Below are positions 18,626 through 27,661 of a DNA stretch of 64,000 bases, piece by piece. Where the stretch lies: positions 496,001 through 560,000 of the forward strand of contig NZ_JAUHHD010000003.1 in assembly GCF_030410515.1 (NCBI RefSeq), given 5' to 3'. Source of the stretch: Arthrobacter sp. YD4 (lineage in GTDB: Bacteria; Actinomycetota; Actinomycetes; Actinomycetales; Micrococcaceae). The translations under genes were made by a program, and so were the position numbers. The notes under the pieces were generated by a model. The model was not told the origin of the DNA. It did not search any database and worked only from the letters and a program-made list of their open reading frames with translations. Numbering within the stretch: position 1 is the stretch's first letter; the number at the start of each line of letters is the position of its first letter.

Positions 18626-18631
18626 CATAAT
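18626..18631 (+). promoter_or_regulatory. -10 element of the ArsR/CDF operon with overlapping inverted repeat
   Basis: CATAAT lies 6 nt before the ATG at 18638. The next bases (18632-18643) form the inverted repeat ATTC-GCAT-GAAT spanning the start codon, a plausible operator for the encoded ArsR-family repressor. Confidence 0.5.
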
Positions 18632-18637
18632 ATTCGC

Positions 18638-19003
18638 ATGAATGCAGATAAGCCGTGCGGCCTGGACGTCGACGGCGAGTACGTCGAGTTGGCCGTCGAG
18701 GTCTTCGCGATGTTGGCGGACGCCACCCGGGTCCGGATCATCCTGGCGTTGCGCGACGGCGAGCTGTCCGTCAACGAGCTGGCCGAGACCGTGGGGAAGC
18801 CCCAGTCCGCGGTCTCCCAGCATCTCGCCAAACTCCGCATGGCGCGGATCGTCTCAACCCGGCACGAGGGCACGCGGGTGTACTACCGGCTCGAGAACGA
18901 ACACGCCCGCCAGCTCGTGGCGGATGCGATCTACCAGGCCGAACACACCTTGGGCGGCACCCCCCGGCACCACCACGCAGACCAAGAGAGCGGAACGGCA
19001 TGA
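18638..19003 (+). CDS. ArsR/SmtB-family metal sensor, KmtR-like (Ni/Co)
   Basis: The 121-residue winged-helix repressor has its recognition helix around residues 53-68 (VGKPQSAVSQHLAKLR). Candidate metal ligands are H89, E102, H103, H111 and H112. Their spacing equals that of H88, E101, H102, H110 and H111 described for the Mycobacterium tuberculosis Ni/Co sensor KmtR. The NmtR alpha-5 set is not intact, because the positions matching its Asp and one His are Asn and Gln. The stop overlaps the start of a CDF exporter (ATGA), the same type of target that KmtR controls. The predicted role is repression of the exporter until Ni or Co binds. The start is leaderless with CATAAT six bases upstream. 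Confidence 0.88.
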   Translation: MNADKPCGLDVDGEYVELAVEVFAMLADATRVRIILALRDGELSVNELAETVGKPQSAVSQHLAKLRMARIVSTRHEGTRVYYRLENEHARQLVADAIYQAEHTLGGTPRHHHADQESGTA

Positions 19004-20097
19004 AAGACATCACCGATGGCAGCGTGCCGCAGGCCGCCGCCCACCAGCACGACCACGACGACGCGAACGGCCACAGTCACGACCACGACCATGCGCACAG
19101 TCACGACCACGACCACTCGCATGACGATGGGCACGGGCACGGGCACGACCACTCGCACGACCATGGCCACGAACACCCGGGCGGACTTCGCGGGTTCCTG
19201 CACGGACTGTTCGTCCCGCATAGCCACGACGCCGCCGACTCCGTCGATGAGGCCATGGAGTCGTCGGCCAAGGGCATCCGGGCGCTGAAGATTTCGCTGG
19301 TGGTCCTGGCAGTTACGTCGCTCCTGCAGCTGGTGGTCTTCCTCTTCAGCGGCTCCGTGGCGCTCCTGGCAGACACCATCCACAACTTTTCGGACGCCCT
19401 GACCGCGGTGCCGCTCTGGATCGCCTTCATCCTCAGCCGCCGCGCCGCCACCCGGACCTATAACTTCGGTTACGGCCGGGCCGAGGACCTCGCCGGCCTG
19501 TTCATCGTTGCCATGGTGGCGCTGTCCGCCGTCGTCGCGGCCGTCGAATCGGTCATCCGCATCTTCCAGCCCGAGCCCCTCACCAACCTCGTCTGGGTGC
19601 TGGCGGCCGGTCTCATTGGCTTCGCCGGCAACGAGATCGTGGCCGTCTACCGCATCAGGGTGGGCAAGGAAATCGGGTCCGCGGCCCTCGTGGCGGACGG
19701 CGTGCATGCCCGCACCGACGGTTTCACCTCCCTGGCCGTGGTGGCCGGCGTCGTCGGCGTCTGGCTCGGCTTCCCGCTGGCGGACCCGCTGATCGGCATC
19801 CTGATCTCGATCACCATCTTTGTGCTGCTCTGGGGAACGGTGCGGGACATCGGACGGCGCCTGCTCGACGGCGTCGACCCCGCCTTGGTGGACCGGACCG
19901 AGGCGGCCATCGAACCCGTGGCACCCGGATCCACTGTCCGGCTCCGCTGGTCCGGGCACCGGCTCCACGTCGAGGTCACCACCCCGGCGCACGCCCACTG
20001 GACTATGGCCGAGCTGTCAGACGCCACCCGGTCCATTGAGCAGGCGGTGCGGGGCGGAGTCCGCAACGTCGGAACGGTCGTCGTCGTTGCCGGCTAG
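19000..20097 (+). CDS. cation diffusion facilitator exporter with His-rich N-terminus
   Basis: The 365-residue exporter moves divalent metal out of the cell in exchange for protons. Residues 15-59 form a comb with 20 histidines, mostly every second residue alternating with Asp, Ser or Gly, a likely cytoplasmic metal-binding extension. Six membrane helices follow from about residue 94. The transport-site pairs HxxxD are in helix 2 (DTIHNFSD) and helix 5 (DGVHARTD), the pattern of Zn/Co-type CDF proteins. A short C-terminal domain ends near residue 365. ATG 19000 overlaps the stop of the KmtR-like sensor, indicating translational coupling. Ni/Co or Zn as substrate is inferred from the sensor and motif. 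Confidence 0.92.
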   Translation: MKDITDGSVPQAAAHQHDHDDANGHSHDHDHAHSHDHDHSHDDGHGHGHDHSHDHGHEHPGGLRGFLHGLFVPHSHDAADSVDEAMESSAKGIRALKISLVVLAVTSLLQLVVFLFSGSVALLADTIHNFSDALTAVPLWIAFILSRRAATRTYNFGYGRAEDLAGLFIVAMVALSAVVAAVESVIRIFQPEPLTNLVWVLAAGLIGFAGNEIVAVYRIRVGKEIGSAALVADGVHARTDGFTSLAVVAGVVGVWLGFPLADPLIGILISITIFVLLWGTVRDIGRRLLDGVDPALVDRTEAAIEPVAPGSTVRLRWSGHRLHVEVTTPAHAHWTMAELSDATRSIEQAVRGGVRNVGTVVVVAG

Positions 20098-20119
20098 GCA
20101 ACGGACCGGCCGGGTATCA

Positions 20120-20554
20120 GTGCATCCGGAGGAGGGGAGCCCCGCGAGAACCGGGGCGGCCATCCCCGGCCATGGACGCTTTTTCGTCACAGACGCCGCG
20201 CTGGAGATGATCGGCGTGTTCGGTGGCACCCTGCACTGCTACCTGGCCGACGGCGGATGCCGGAAGCAGGGCCTCTATTTTTCCAGGACCCTGCCGCGGA
20301 AACCGCTGCGGTGCCAGCTGGAACCGGCGGGGGAGGACGCCGTCGAGCTAAGCGTCAGCGCGGACCTTGCTCCCAGGCTGGACGGGGCGGTGCTCGACTT
20401 CGGGCTCTACAACAAGATGCAGCGGTTCGTCTGGACGTCGCTGCCGGGGACCAAGGGGCCGCAGTGCACCTGCCTGCGCTCCACCGGGGCGCCCGCCGGT
20501 AAGCGTTCGCCGTGCCTCGACGATCAGGGCACTGGCCTGACCGATCTCCGCTAA
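20120..20554 (+). CDS. divergent HesB/IscA-like protein, possible Fe-S carrier
   Basis: From the GTG at 20120 the frame gives 144 residues. The segments VTDAALEMI, LADGGCRKQGLYF, VSADLAPRLDGAVLDFG and PQCTCLRS align in order with the HesB domain of ErpA in this window. They keep equivalents of the three cluster cysteines: C47 in GGC and C116/C118 in CxC. The surrounding residues are strongly diverged, with the usual CGCG reduced to CTC, and extra cysteines occur at 40, 65 and 132. It begins 22 nt after the metal exporter gene. The start is uncertain because there is no clear Shine-Dalgarno and the frame is open upstream. Function is not known. Confidence 0.6.
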   Translation: MHPEEGSPARTGAAIPGHGRFFVTDAALEMIGVFGGTLHCYLADGGCRKQGLYFSRTLPRKPLRCQLEPAGEDAVELSVSADLAPRLDGAVLDFGLYNKMQRFVWTSLPGTKGPQCTCLRSTGAPAGKRSPCLDDQGTGLTDLR

Positions 20555-20586
20555 GAGCCAGGACGCAGGCCACAACGGCCCGGGCA

Positions 20587-20626
20587 TGACTGTGGGGCGG
20601 GACCGAATGGTCCCGCCCCACAGTCA
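20587..20626. terminator. perfect 18-bp hairpin between convergent genes
   Basis: TGACTGTGGGGCGGGACC and its exact reverse complement are separated by GAAT. There is no T-tract on either side, but the position between two convergent stop codons supports a terminator role. Confidence 0.75.
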
Positions 20627-20639
20627 CTTCAGGGTGTGA

Positions 20640-22691
<2,052 letters not shown>

Positions 22692-22726
22692 GCGATGCTC
22701 GTTTCTCTACGGAAGTGTTAGCCCTC

Positions 22727-22732
22727 AGTATA
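22727..22732 (-). promoter_or_regulatory. probable glgX -10 element
   Basis: TATACT on the - strand lies 35 nt before the ATG at 22691; TTCAAG 19 nt further upstream is a weak -35 candidate. Confidence 0.45.
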
Positions 22733-22845
22733 GTAAGCATGCTGACGAAAGCTTGAACCGCGACGGCGGGATGTCACAGTTCGGTTGGGGATCGCTCCGG
22801 ACTCCGCCGGGGCGGGTCCATGCCGGGCGTTAATGCCTGCGCTGA

Positions 22846-23382
22846 TCAATGCGTGGGCTGCTGGAGATAGAGCGGATGCAGTTGCTGCCAGAGCAGCCGG
22901 GCGTCGCAGCGTCCCTTGCCCGCGAGGTGGGACCGCAGGTCCACGACGTGGATCTGGTCCCCGGCGGCGTAGGCGGCCAGGTTCGTCAGTGGCAGGCCAT
23001 GGTCCTCGAACACCAGCAGGGTCCCGGTGCCGTGAGGTGCCAGGGTGATCTTCATCAGCCCCTCGGGTTCATCCTCGGACGAGGTGGCGATCCGGATGGC
23101 CCTGCCCTTCTCGCACGCCTCGATGCGGCAGGTACCCTCCCAGCCGCTCGCAAAGTAGCGCGCCCGGTACTCGCCCCCAACGGTGGGGGCTGCCGCAAGC
23201 GGCTCTCCCGACATCCCTGCCAGCTCGCCGAGCCAGGCGCCCAGCTCGCTTAGCCCGGTCAGCGCCCTCCATACGGTACCGACGGGCGCGTCCAGGTATT
23301 CCTCGAGGCGGACGAACCCCGACGTGCCTGCGGCGTGCAGGGTCCCCAGCAGTCGCGGTGTGTCAGTTTCGGCGTCGGTCAT
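22846..23382 (-). CDS. SRPBCC/START-like (AHSA1-type) protein
   Basis: The 178-residue protein shows the SRPBCC ligand-pocket fold: an N-terminal strand-helix unit (VRLEEYLDAPVGTVWRALTG), a mid segment with GEYRARYF and the late strands TLLVFEDHG. A C-terminal helix (HLAGKGRCDARLLWQQLHPLY split around residue 160) follows. No catalytic function can be assigned. Its ATG overlaps the stop codon of the ASCH-domain gene by 4 bp, so the two are coupled. A TAGGCT 7 nt upstream inside that gene could be an internal leaderless promoter. Confidence 0.75.
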   Translation of the reverse strand: MTDAETDTPRLLGTLHAAGTSGFVRLEEYLDAPVGTVWRALTGLSELGAWLGELAGMSGEPLAAAPTVGGEYRARYFASGWEGTCRIEACEKGRAIRIATSSEDEPEGLMKITLAPHGTGTLLVFEDHGLPLTNLAAYAAGDQIHVVDLRSHLAGKGRCDARLLWQQLHPLYLQQPTH

Positions 23383-23831
23383 GGGGCCGAGCCTAGCCCG
23401 CTTCCATCCTGCAGTCGACGGACCAGGCGGAACCGTTCGAGGACCACCAGGGTGTCGTCGCGGACCGTGAAGCCGGGCTCGCCCAGTGCCGCCCGCATCT
23501 GGTCGCTGTGCCAGAAGTTCTCATGTCCGGCGCGCCACTCGGCCACCGTTTCGTAGCCTTCGCCCTCGTCCCGGGCATGGTCCAGATCCACCTCGGCCAG
23601 TGACACCCGGCGCACACCCGTGGTCTCGATGACAGCAACGGCACGCCCCGCCGAATCCAGGACCTGCTGCCGCGCCCCGACGATCGGTAATGGCTCGTCG
23701 GCGCGCGCATACTCCACGGCGAGCGACGTCGTCGACGTCTTCCGGCCATCCAGGATGGCACCCACGAGCGCGTCCCTCAACGGTCCGGGAAAGGCGAACT
23801 CGGCGTGTGGCAGGTCCTCGTCAGTACTCAT
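23379..23831 (-). CDS. ASCH-domain protein
   Basis: The 150-residue protein has the ASCH/PUA-like signature: FPGPLRDALVGAILDGRKTSTTS near residues 15-37 (split by variable residues), a central AVAVIETTGVRRV strand, and the ending GEGYETVAEWRAGHENFW. ASCH proteins bind RNA, and some act as amidohydrolases on modified nucleosides, so the exact role here is open. ATG 23831 is preceded by GGAGG and GGGGAG; the frame is open upstream. It is coupled to the SRPBCC gene. Confidence 0.82.
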   Translation of the reverse strand: MSTDEDLPHAEFAFPGPLRDALVGAILDGRKTSTTSLAVEYARADEPLPIVGARQQVLDSAGRAVAVIETTGVRRVSLAEVDLDHARDEGEGYETVAEWRAGHENFWHSDQMRAALGEPGFTVRDDTLVVLERFRLVRRLQDGSGLGSAP

Positions 23832-23964
23832 AGCTCCCCATCCTCCATGGGCTGGACGCTTCAGGCTAAACGGCGAAGATGGATGCCTGCGGGAGCTTCC
23901 CCCGACGCGCCGGATCGGGTTGACTGACAATAGGGTCCGTCCTTGGACCTCTAAGGGGGAGATT

Positions 23965-24273
23965 GTGGGATCAAAGGGAACGTTGTTCATCGGGTCCGGA
24001 GTGGCCCTTCTGGCGGTAGCGCTCATCATGATGCCGTTGCCCCTGTTCGATGCGCTCTCGGGCCGGGGCGCGCCGGGGGTGGCCCTCATCGCCGGTACCG
24101 TATGCCTGCTCGCAGGGCTGGGGCTCCTGGTGACGGGACTTCGACGCCGGTCCCGCAACCTGCGTACGCCGCGTACCTACGCGACGCAGGAGCCGACGTC
24201 GCTTGACGAGGATCGTCCGGCCAACCCCTATGCACTGCCGAAGTCCTACGGGGCCATCCCGCCTCTCCACTGA
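23965..24273 (+). CDS. small membrane protein, unknown function
   Basis: A 102-residue protein has two hydrophobic segments (about 6-26, LFIGSGVALLAVALIM, and 38-60, GVALIAGTVCLLAGLGLLVTG), followed by a basic-polar tail (RRRSRNLRTPRTY, ending in Pro-rich residues). The GTG at 23965 was chosen because GGGGGAG lies 3-4 nt upstream. I do not recognise the family. It is followed by a terminator hairpin shared with the convergent lipoprotein gene. Confidence 0.65.
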   Translation: MGSKGTLFIGSGVALLAVALIMMPLPLFDALSGRGAPGVALIAGTVCLLAGLGLLVTGLRRRSRNLRTPRTYATQEPTSLDEDRPANPYALPKSYGAIPPLH

Positions 24274-24287
24274 CGCGTCCGGACGCA

Positions 24288-24321
24288 GGTGTGGGATGCC
24301 CCTCCGCAGGCACCCCACACC
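24288..24321. terminator. terminator hairpin between convergent genes
   Basis: GGTGTGGGATGCC pairs with GGCACCCCACACC (one mismatch) around an 8-nt loop, between stop codons at 24273 (+) and 24328 (-). Confidence 0.7.
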
Positions 24322-24327
24322 CCGGGC

Positions 24328-25053
24328 TCACCGGACGGTGACGCTGACCAGCAAGTCCTTGAGACGGTCATAGTCTTTGGTCTTCATCCACGCCTTGGCC
24401 GCCCCCTGGCTGGGAAACGCCGGGTCGGCGAAGATTACCCGCGTAAAAAGCCCATCCCCGCCAGAACCCACCAGGCCGCACCAGGAGGAGACGCCGTCGC
24501 CCTCCTGCAGGGAGCGGGGATCCGTGAGGCCCATGGAGTAGGTCTCGCCGCCGGGGGAGACTTCGCTGACAAAGCCGAACGCTGCTGGTCCGCCGTCGGC
24601 TGTGGGAATGCCGGGAGCGGCGGCGCGGTCCAAGACCGTGCGGGAGACGGGGCCGCCGGCGCAACCGGCCGTAACACCCCGGGCCAGTAGCACCCGGTCC
24701 TTGCCGTACTGGTCCGTGACCAGGGCCTCCACGCCGGGCAGCCCTGCGGGGGGCGTCGAGGTTTGCACGGTCCAGTCGGCAGGGTAGGCGAAGCTCAGTC
24801 CGCCGTCCGGAAAGGTGTAGACCTTCGCGTCGCCGGCGTCGCGGCCTTTTGCAGTGGGCGGAGGGACGGAGGCCTTGGTCGTTGCTTCAACGGACGACGT
24901 CGACGTCAACTCGGCGGTGTCCCGCACCACCGGAGACCCGGCGGAGCTCATGCCGGCGTTGCCCGGGTAGGGTCCGCACGCTATGAGCGCGAACCCAAGG
25001 CCCAGACCGGCGGCCATGACAACGGGCAGCAGCACTTTTCGGTGATTCAACAT
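24328..25053 (-). CDS. putative lipoprotein, unknown function
   Basis: About 241 residues. The N-terminus (MLNHRKVLLPVVMAAGLG, then FALIACGP) reads as a lipoprotein signal peptide with a lipobox-like IAC, so the protein is probably anchored outside the membrane. A Ser/Thr/Pro-rich linker (about 30-75) precedes a globular domain with four cysteines and the segment LSFAYPADWTVQTS, which resembles PsbP-like or DUF1795-type lipoproteins only weakly. The start could also be at 25065 or 25083. No function can be assigned. Confidence 0.65.
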   Translation of the reverse strand: MLNHRKVLLPVVMAAGLGLGFALIACGPYPGNAGMSSAGSPVVRDTAELTSTSSVEATTKASVPPPTAKGRDAGDAKVYTFPDGGLSFAYPADWTVQTSTPPAGLPGVEALVTDQYGKDRVLLARGVTAGCAGGPVSRTVLDRAAAPGIPTADGGPAAFGFVSEVSPGGETYSMGLTDPRSLQEGDGVSSWCGLVGSGGDGLFTRVIFADPAFPSQGAAKAWMKTKDYDRLKDLLVSVTVR

Positions 25054-25155
25054 CTTCGACCCCATTTCAGTTGCGGCGGACATTTGTCCGTGTGAAATGA
25101 AGGTTTCCGGGGGACGCCGGATCCTTACGGCGTTGGTACATTCGACCGCGCCGGG

Positions 25156-25665
25156 TTACCAGCCGCCGGTGCCGGGTGCGCCCTTGAACGGGCCCACGAT
25201 GTTGGCGGTGATCCAGCCGCCGTAGAAGCCGCCCTCCTGCGGGGTGACCCGTTCGCCGTCGATCTCGCAGGCGTCCATCAGGCCGGGATAGAGCGCCACC
25301 CGGCCACGCAGGGATTCGAAGCCCTTAGCCGGCTCCGGGTACGTCCAGCCGGCCCGATGTGCCGTCGATGACCCGGAGACGACGTCGAAGTACCGGGCCT
25401 CGCCCTTGAATTCGCAGAAGCTGGACCCCTCCGCCGGCCGCAGCGCCCGGGCCGGGAAGGCCTCGATAGGCAGGTAGTACACCGGGGGATGGCTGGTTTC
25501 CAGGACACGGACCGAATCGGTGGTGTCGGCGATGACCTGCCCGCCGAAGCGCACCACCACGCGTTCGCTGCGGTGTTCGACGCGAGGGGGCCGGGGATAG
25601 TCCCAGACGGATTCCTGCCCGGGGGCCGGGGGAATGGGACGGGGATGCCGGGAGAAGAGGCTCAT
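25156..25665 (-). CDS. DUF427 domain protein
   Basis: The 169-residue protein contains one DUF427 domain with the typical strings ESVWDYPRPP, VVVRFGGQVIADT, RVLETSHPPVYYLP, GEARYFDV and the closing VALYPGLMDACEIDGE. The family is widespread in actinobacteria and its biochemical role is not established. ATG 25665 lacks a clear Shine-Dalgarno; the open frame extends upstream. It follows the sigma-like gene by 22 nt on the same strand, so they may be cotranscribed. Confidence 0.85.
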   Translation of the reverse strand: MSLFSRHPRPIPPAPGQESVWDYPRPPRVEHRSERVVVRFGGQVIADTTDSVRVLETSHPPVYYLPIEAFPARALRPAEGSSFCEFKGEARYFDVVSGSSTAHRAGWTYPEPAKGFESLRGRVALYPGLMDACEIDGERVTPQEGGFYGGWITANIVGPFKGAPGTGGW

Positions 25666-25687
25666 TGGATCGTTGCCGGGGCCGAGG

Positions 25688-26032
25688 TCAGGCGCCGGCC
25701 GCGTTGATGCCCTGACCCGTGCGCGCCTGCATCGCATGCCCGTAGGCGAGGGAAAGGGCCCAGGCGAGCGGGGCCCCGTCGCTTGGCCGGTACGTTCGTG
25801 CCCGATTCCAGACGGAGGCGTAGACGGCCTCCAGGACTGCCTGCGCGGCGCGTGCCTCTGGGACGATCTGCCGGATGAGGCCATAGCACCGGGCCGAGGT
25901 AAGGGCGTAAAAGCCCTCCAGCGACGGCTTGTCGGCGGCAGCAACCCCGGCGATGAGGCGGATAAGGTCAGCATTGCGGACATCGACCTCGGGCGCCCAA
26001 GGCCCGGCAGAGATGGTAGCCGTCACGGTCAC
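25688..26032 (-). CDS. isolated sigma-70 region 2-like protein
   Basis: The 114-residue product matches region 2 of ECF sigma factors: LIRLIAGVAAADKPSLEGFY, ARCYGLIRQIVPEARAAQ, VLEAVYASVWNRARTYRP and APLAWALSLAYGHAM. It then ends, so region 4 and its DNA-binding helix-turn-helix are missing and no such frame follows downstream. GTG 26032 was preferred because GAGAGG lies at the right distance; a TTG at 26047 is also possible. It may be a decayed sigma factor or a small protein that binds RNA polymerase. Followed by the DUF427 gene. Confidence 0.6.
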   Translation of the reverse strand: MTVTATISAGPWAPEVDVRNADLIRLIAGVAAADKPSLEGFYALTSARCYGLIRQIVPEARAAQAVLEAVYASVWNRARTYRPSDGAPLAWALSLAYGHAMQARTGQGINAAGA

Positions 26033-26061
26033 TCCCAAACCTCTCAAACGTCTTTACTAGT

Positions 26062-26096
26062 TTGTCTAGTATTACGCCTACTTAGCATCTTGTCTA
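26062..26096 (-). promoter_or_regulatory. promoter of the sigma-like gene flanked by TTGTCTA direct repeats
   Basis: On the - strand TAGACA (26091-26096) and TAATAC (26069-26074) form a -35/-10 pair with a 16-nt spacer. The heptamer TTGTCTA (+ strand) occurs at 26062-26068 and 26090-26096, exactly 28 bp apart, so one copy overlaps the -35 and the other the likely transcription start. Confidence 0.45.
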
Positions 26097-26188
26097 TAAG
26101 GAGGCCGCGCCTCGCCGGGGGATGATAGGAATGCGGGCTAACGTAGAGAAGCGGCGTCGACGTCGGCGCAGACAGGCGAGGAGTGCAG

Positions 26189-26614
26189 GTGTCCGGAGCA
26201 TCCAGTGAGAATGGTCCCTTCTTCCACGGCACGGTCGCGGATCTGCGGGCGGGGGACCGGCTGACTGCGGGCCGACGGTCGAATTACCGTCCCGAGGTAG
26301 TGATGAACCACATCTACTTCACGGCCCTCGTCGATGGCGCCGGGTTGGCGGCGGAAATCGCTGCAGAGTTGTCCGTCGGCGCGTTGCGCCCCCGTGTTTA
26401 CGTCGTCGAACCCATCGGGGCGTTTGAGGACGACCCGAACGTGACGGACAAGAAGTTTCCGGGCAACCCCACCCGGTCGTATCGGAGCGCTGAGCCGCTG
26501 CTGATCACCGGGGAGATCTTTGAGTGGACCCGGCTTACGCCCGAGCAGCTGCAGATGTGGCGCGAACGGCTTTCGGTTCTGACATCCGACGCAGGCGGCG
26601 AGATCATCAACTAG
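26189..26614 (+). CDS. arr: rifampin ADP-ribosyltransferase
   Basis: The 141-residue protein matches the Arr family, which inactivates rifamycins by ADP-ribosylating the ansa-chain hydroxyl with NAD+. Visible hallmarks are FFHGT near the start (H13), NHIYFTAL (Y43) and the acidic stretch GAFEDDPNVTDKKFPGNPT, ending SYRSAEPLLITGEI. The length equals that of the mycobacterial enzyme. GTG 26189 is used because GAGGAG lies five bases upstream; GTG 26183 is too close to it. The gene faces away from the sigma-like gene and is convergent with a frameshifted methyltransferase. Confidence 0.93.
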   Translation: MSGASSENGPFFHGTVADLRAGDRLTAGRRSNYRPEVVMNHIYFTALVDGAGLAAEIAAELSVGALRPRVYVVEPIGAFEDDPNVTDKKFPGNPTRSYRSAEPLLITGEIFEWTRLTPEQLQMWRERLSVLTSDAGGEIIN

Positions 26615-26642
26615 CTGTTCTATCTCGCGGCAGCCAGGGTGA

Positions 26643-27487
26643 TTAGTGCCGCCCGCTGGTGGGTCGGAGGGGCTTCTGGCCGACGCCGAGCAGTGCAACC
26701 GCAGGGAGCACGACTTTTCCGTTCCTTGTGAGGGGGAGCCCAGCCGAAGGTATTCCCGGTGCATGGCGCCCTGAACCACTGGCGCCTGGCTGCGAACGAC
26801 CTTGCCGATTCCCCCGACGCCTCCGGCCGGGCCGGCCCACAGGTCTTCCGCATCGATCATGAAGTCCCGTGAGAGGGTCTTTGTCTGAACGGCTTCCACG
26901 CCTGCCTTTTCGAGCAACTCACGCAATCCGGGCTCTGTTCGATCAAAATCCATGTCCGCCGGAAGTCTCTCCTGGCCGGCTGCCGTTACCCCGCTGGCAT
27001 TCACCACCTCCGCCCACAGGGTGTTAATCGCCGAAAGCTCCGAGGGCCAGATGGTGACGCCGACCACGCCCTGCGGCCGGCACACCCGGATGAGTTCGAC
27101 GACGGCGGTGCGGGGATCCCCGACATGGTTGACGACGAAATTGGCGAGGACGGCGTCGAAATCAGACGAGGGGAGGGGCAGGTCAGGCAGCCCGCCCAGA
27201 AGCAGGTCCTTTTGAGGCGCCACGACGCGGGCCATGGAGAGCATCCCGGCATCCGGGTCTACGCCTTTGACGTCGGCGCCCAGTTCGATCGCCACGGCGG
27301 CGAGGTTCCCATTTCCGCACCCGACATCGGCCAGCCTGCGACCGGACAACGGGCCAATGATCCCGGCTGTTGCCTCAAGCAGCGGCGCGATGGCACCCGC
27401 GCACAGGTGGGCAAAACTTTGCGCGTACGAAGGCCCGACGCCGGACCAGGCATCGGCGCCTTTCTGATCGGTTCCTGCTGCTGCCAC
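26643..27487 (-). pseudogene. class I SAM-dependent methyltransferase with C-terminal frameshift
   Basis: From GTG 27487 (GAGGTGGGG upstream) the frame encodes a methyltransferase fold with the SAM loop ADVGCGNGNLAAVAIELGA and the post-I acidic GVDPDAGM. It keeps its own frame to about 26737. After the G5 tract at 26732-26736 the expected C-terminus (LTRNGKVVLPAVALLGVGQ) continues in another frame and ends at 26643. The original frame instead runs on to 26138, antisense to arr, with non-conserved sequence. One extra G in the tract would restore the gene. It may be a real mutation, a sequencing error or a variable tract. The substrate is unknown. Confidence 0.75.
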
Positions 27488-27661
27488 GATTTCCCCACCT
27501 CGATGATGTCTTCCCGGCATCCAGTGTGGTCCACGTGTGGGGAGAAACGGGGACGACGCGGTACGCGGAGCCCGGGAAGGCACGCGGGCGGAGAGGGGTA
27601 GTTCAGCTTTACTTTACATAATGTTGATTATCGGCGTTATAGCCAGGAACCCGGGAGGGGC

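Noticed and set aside
26062..26096. PafBC-type RecA-NDp damage promoter at the TTGTCTA repeats
   Set aside because: The consensus TTGTCRGTG-N8-TANNNT is not matched in either the second half of the -35 element or the spacing.
26138..27583. Methyltransferase read as one 481-residue protein
   Set aside because: The C-terminal half runs antisense to arr and has no conserved pattern, whereas the family's C-terminus is in another frame after the G tract.
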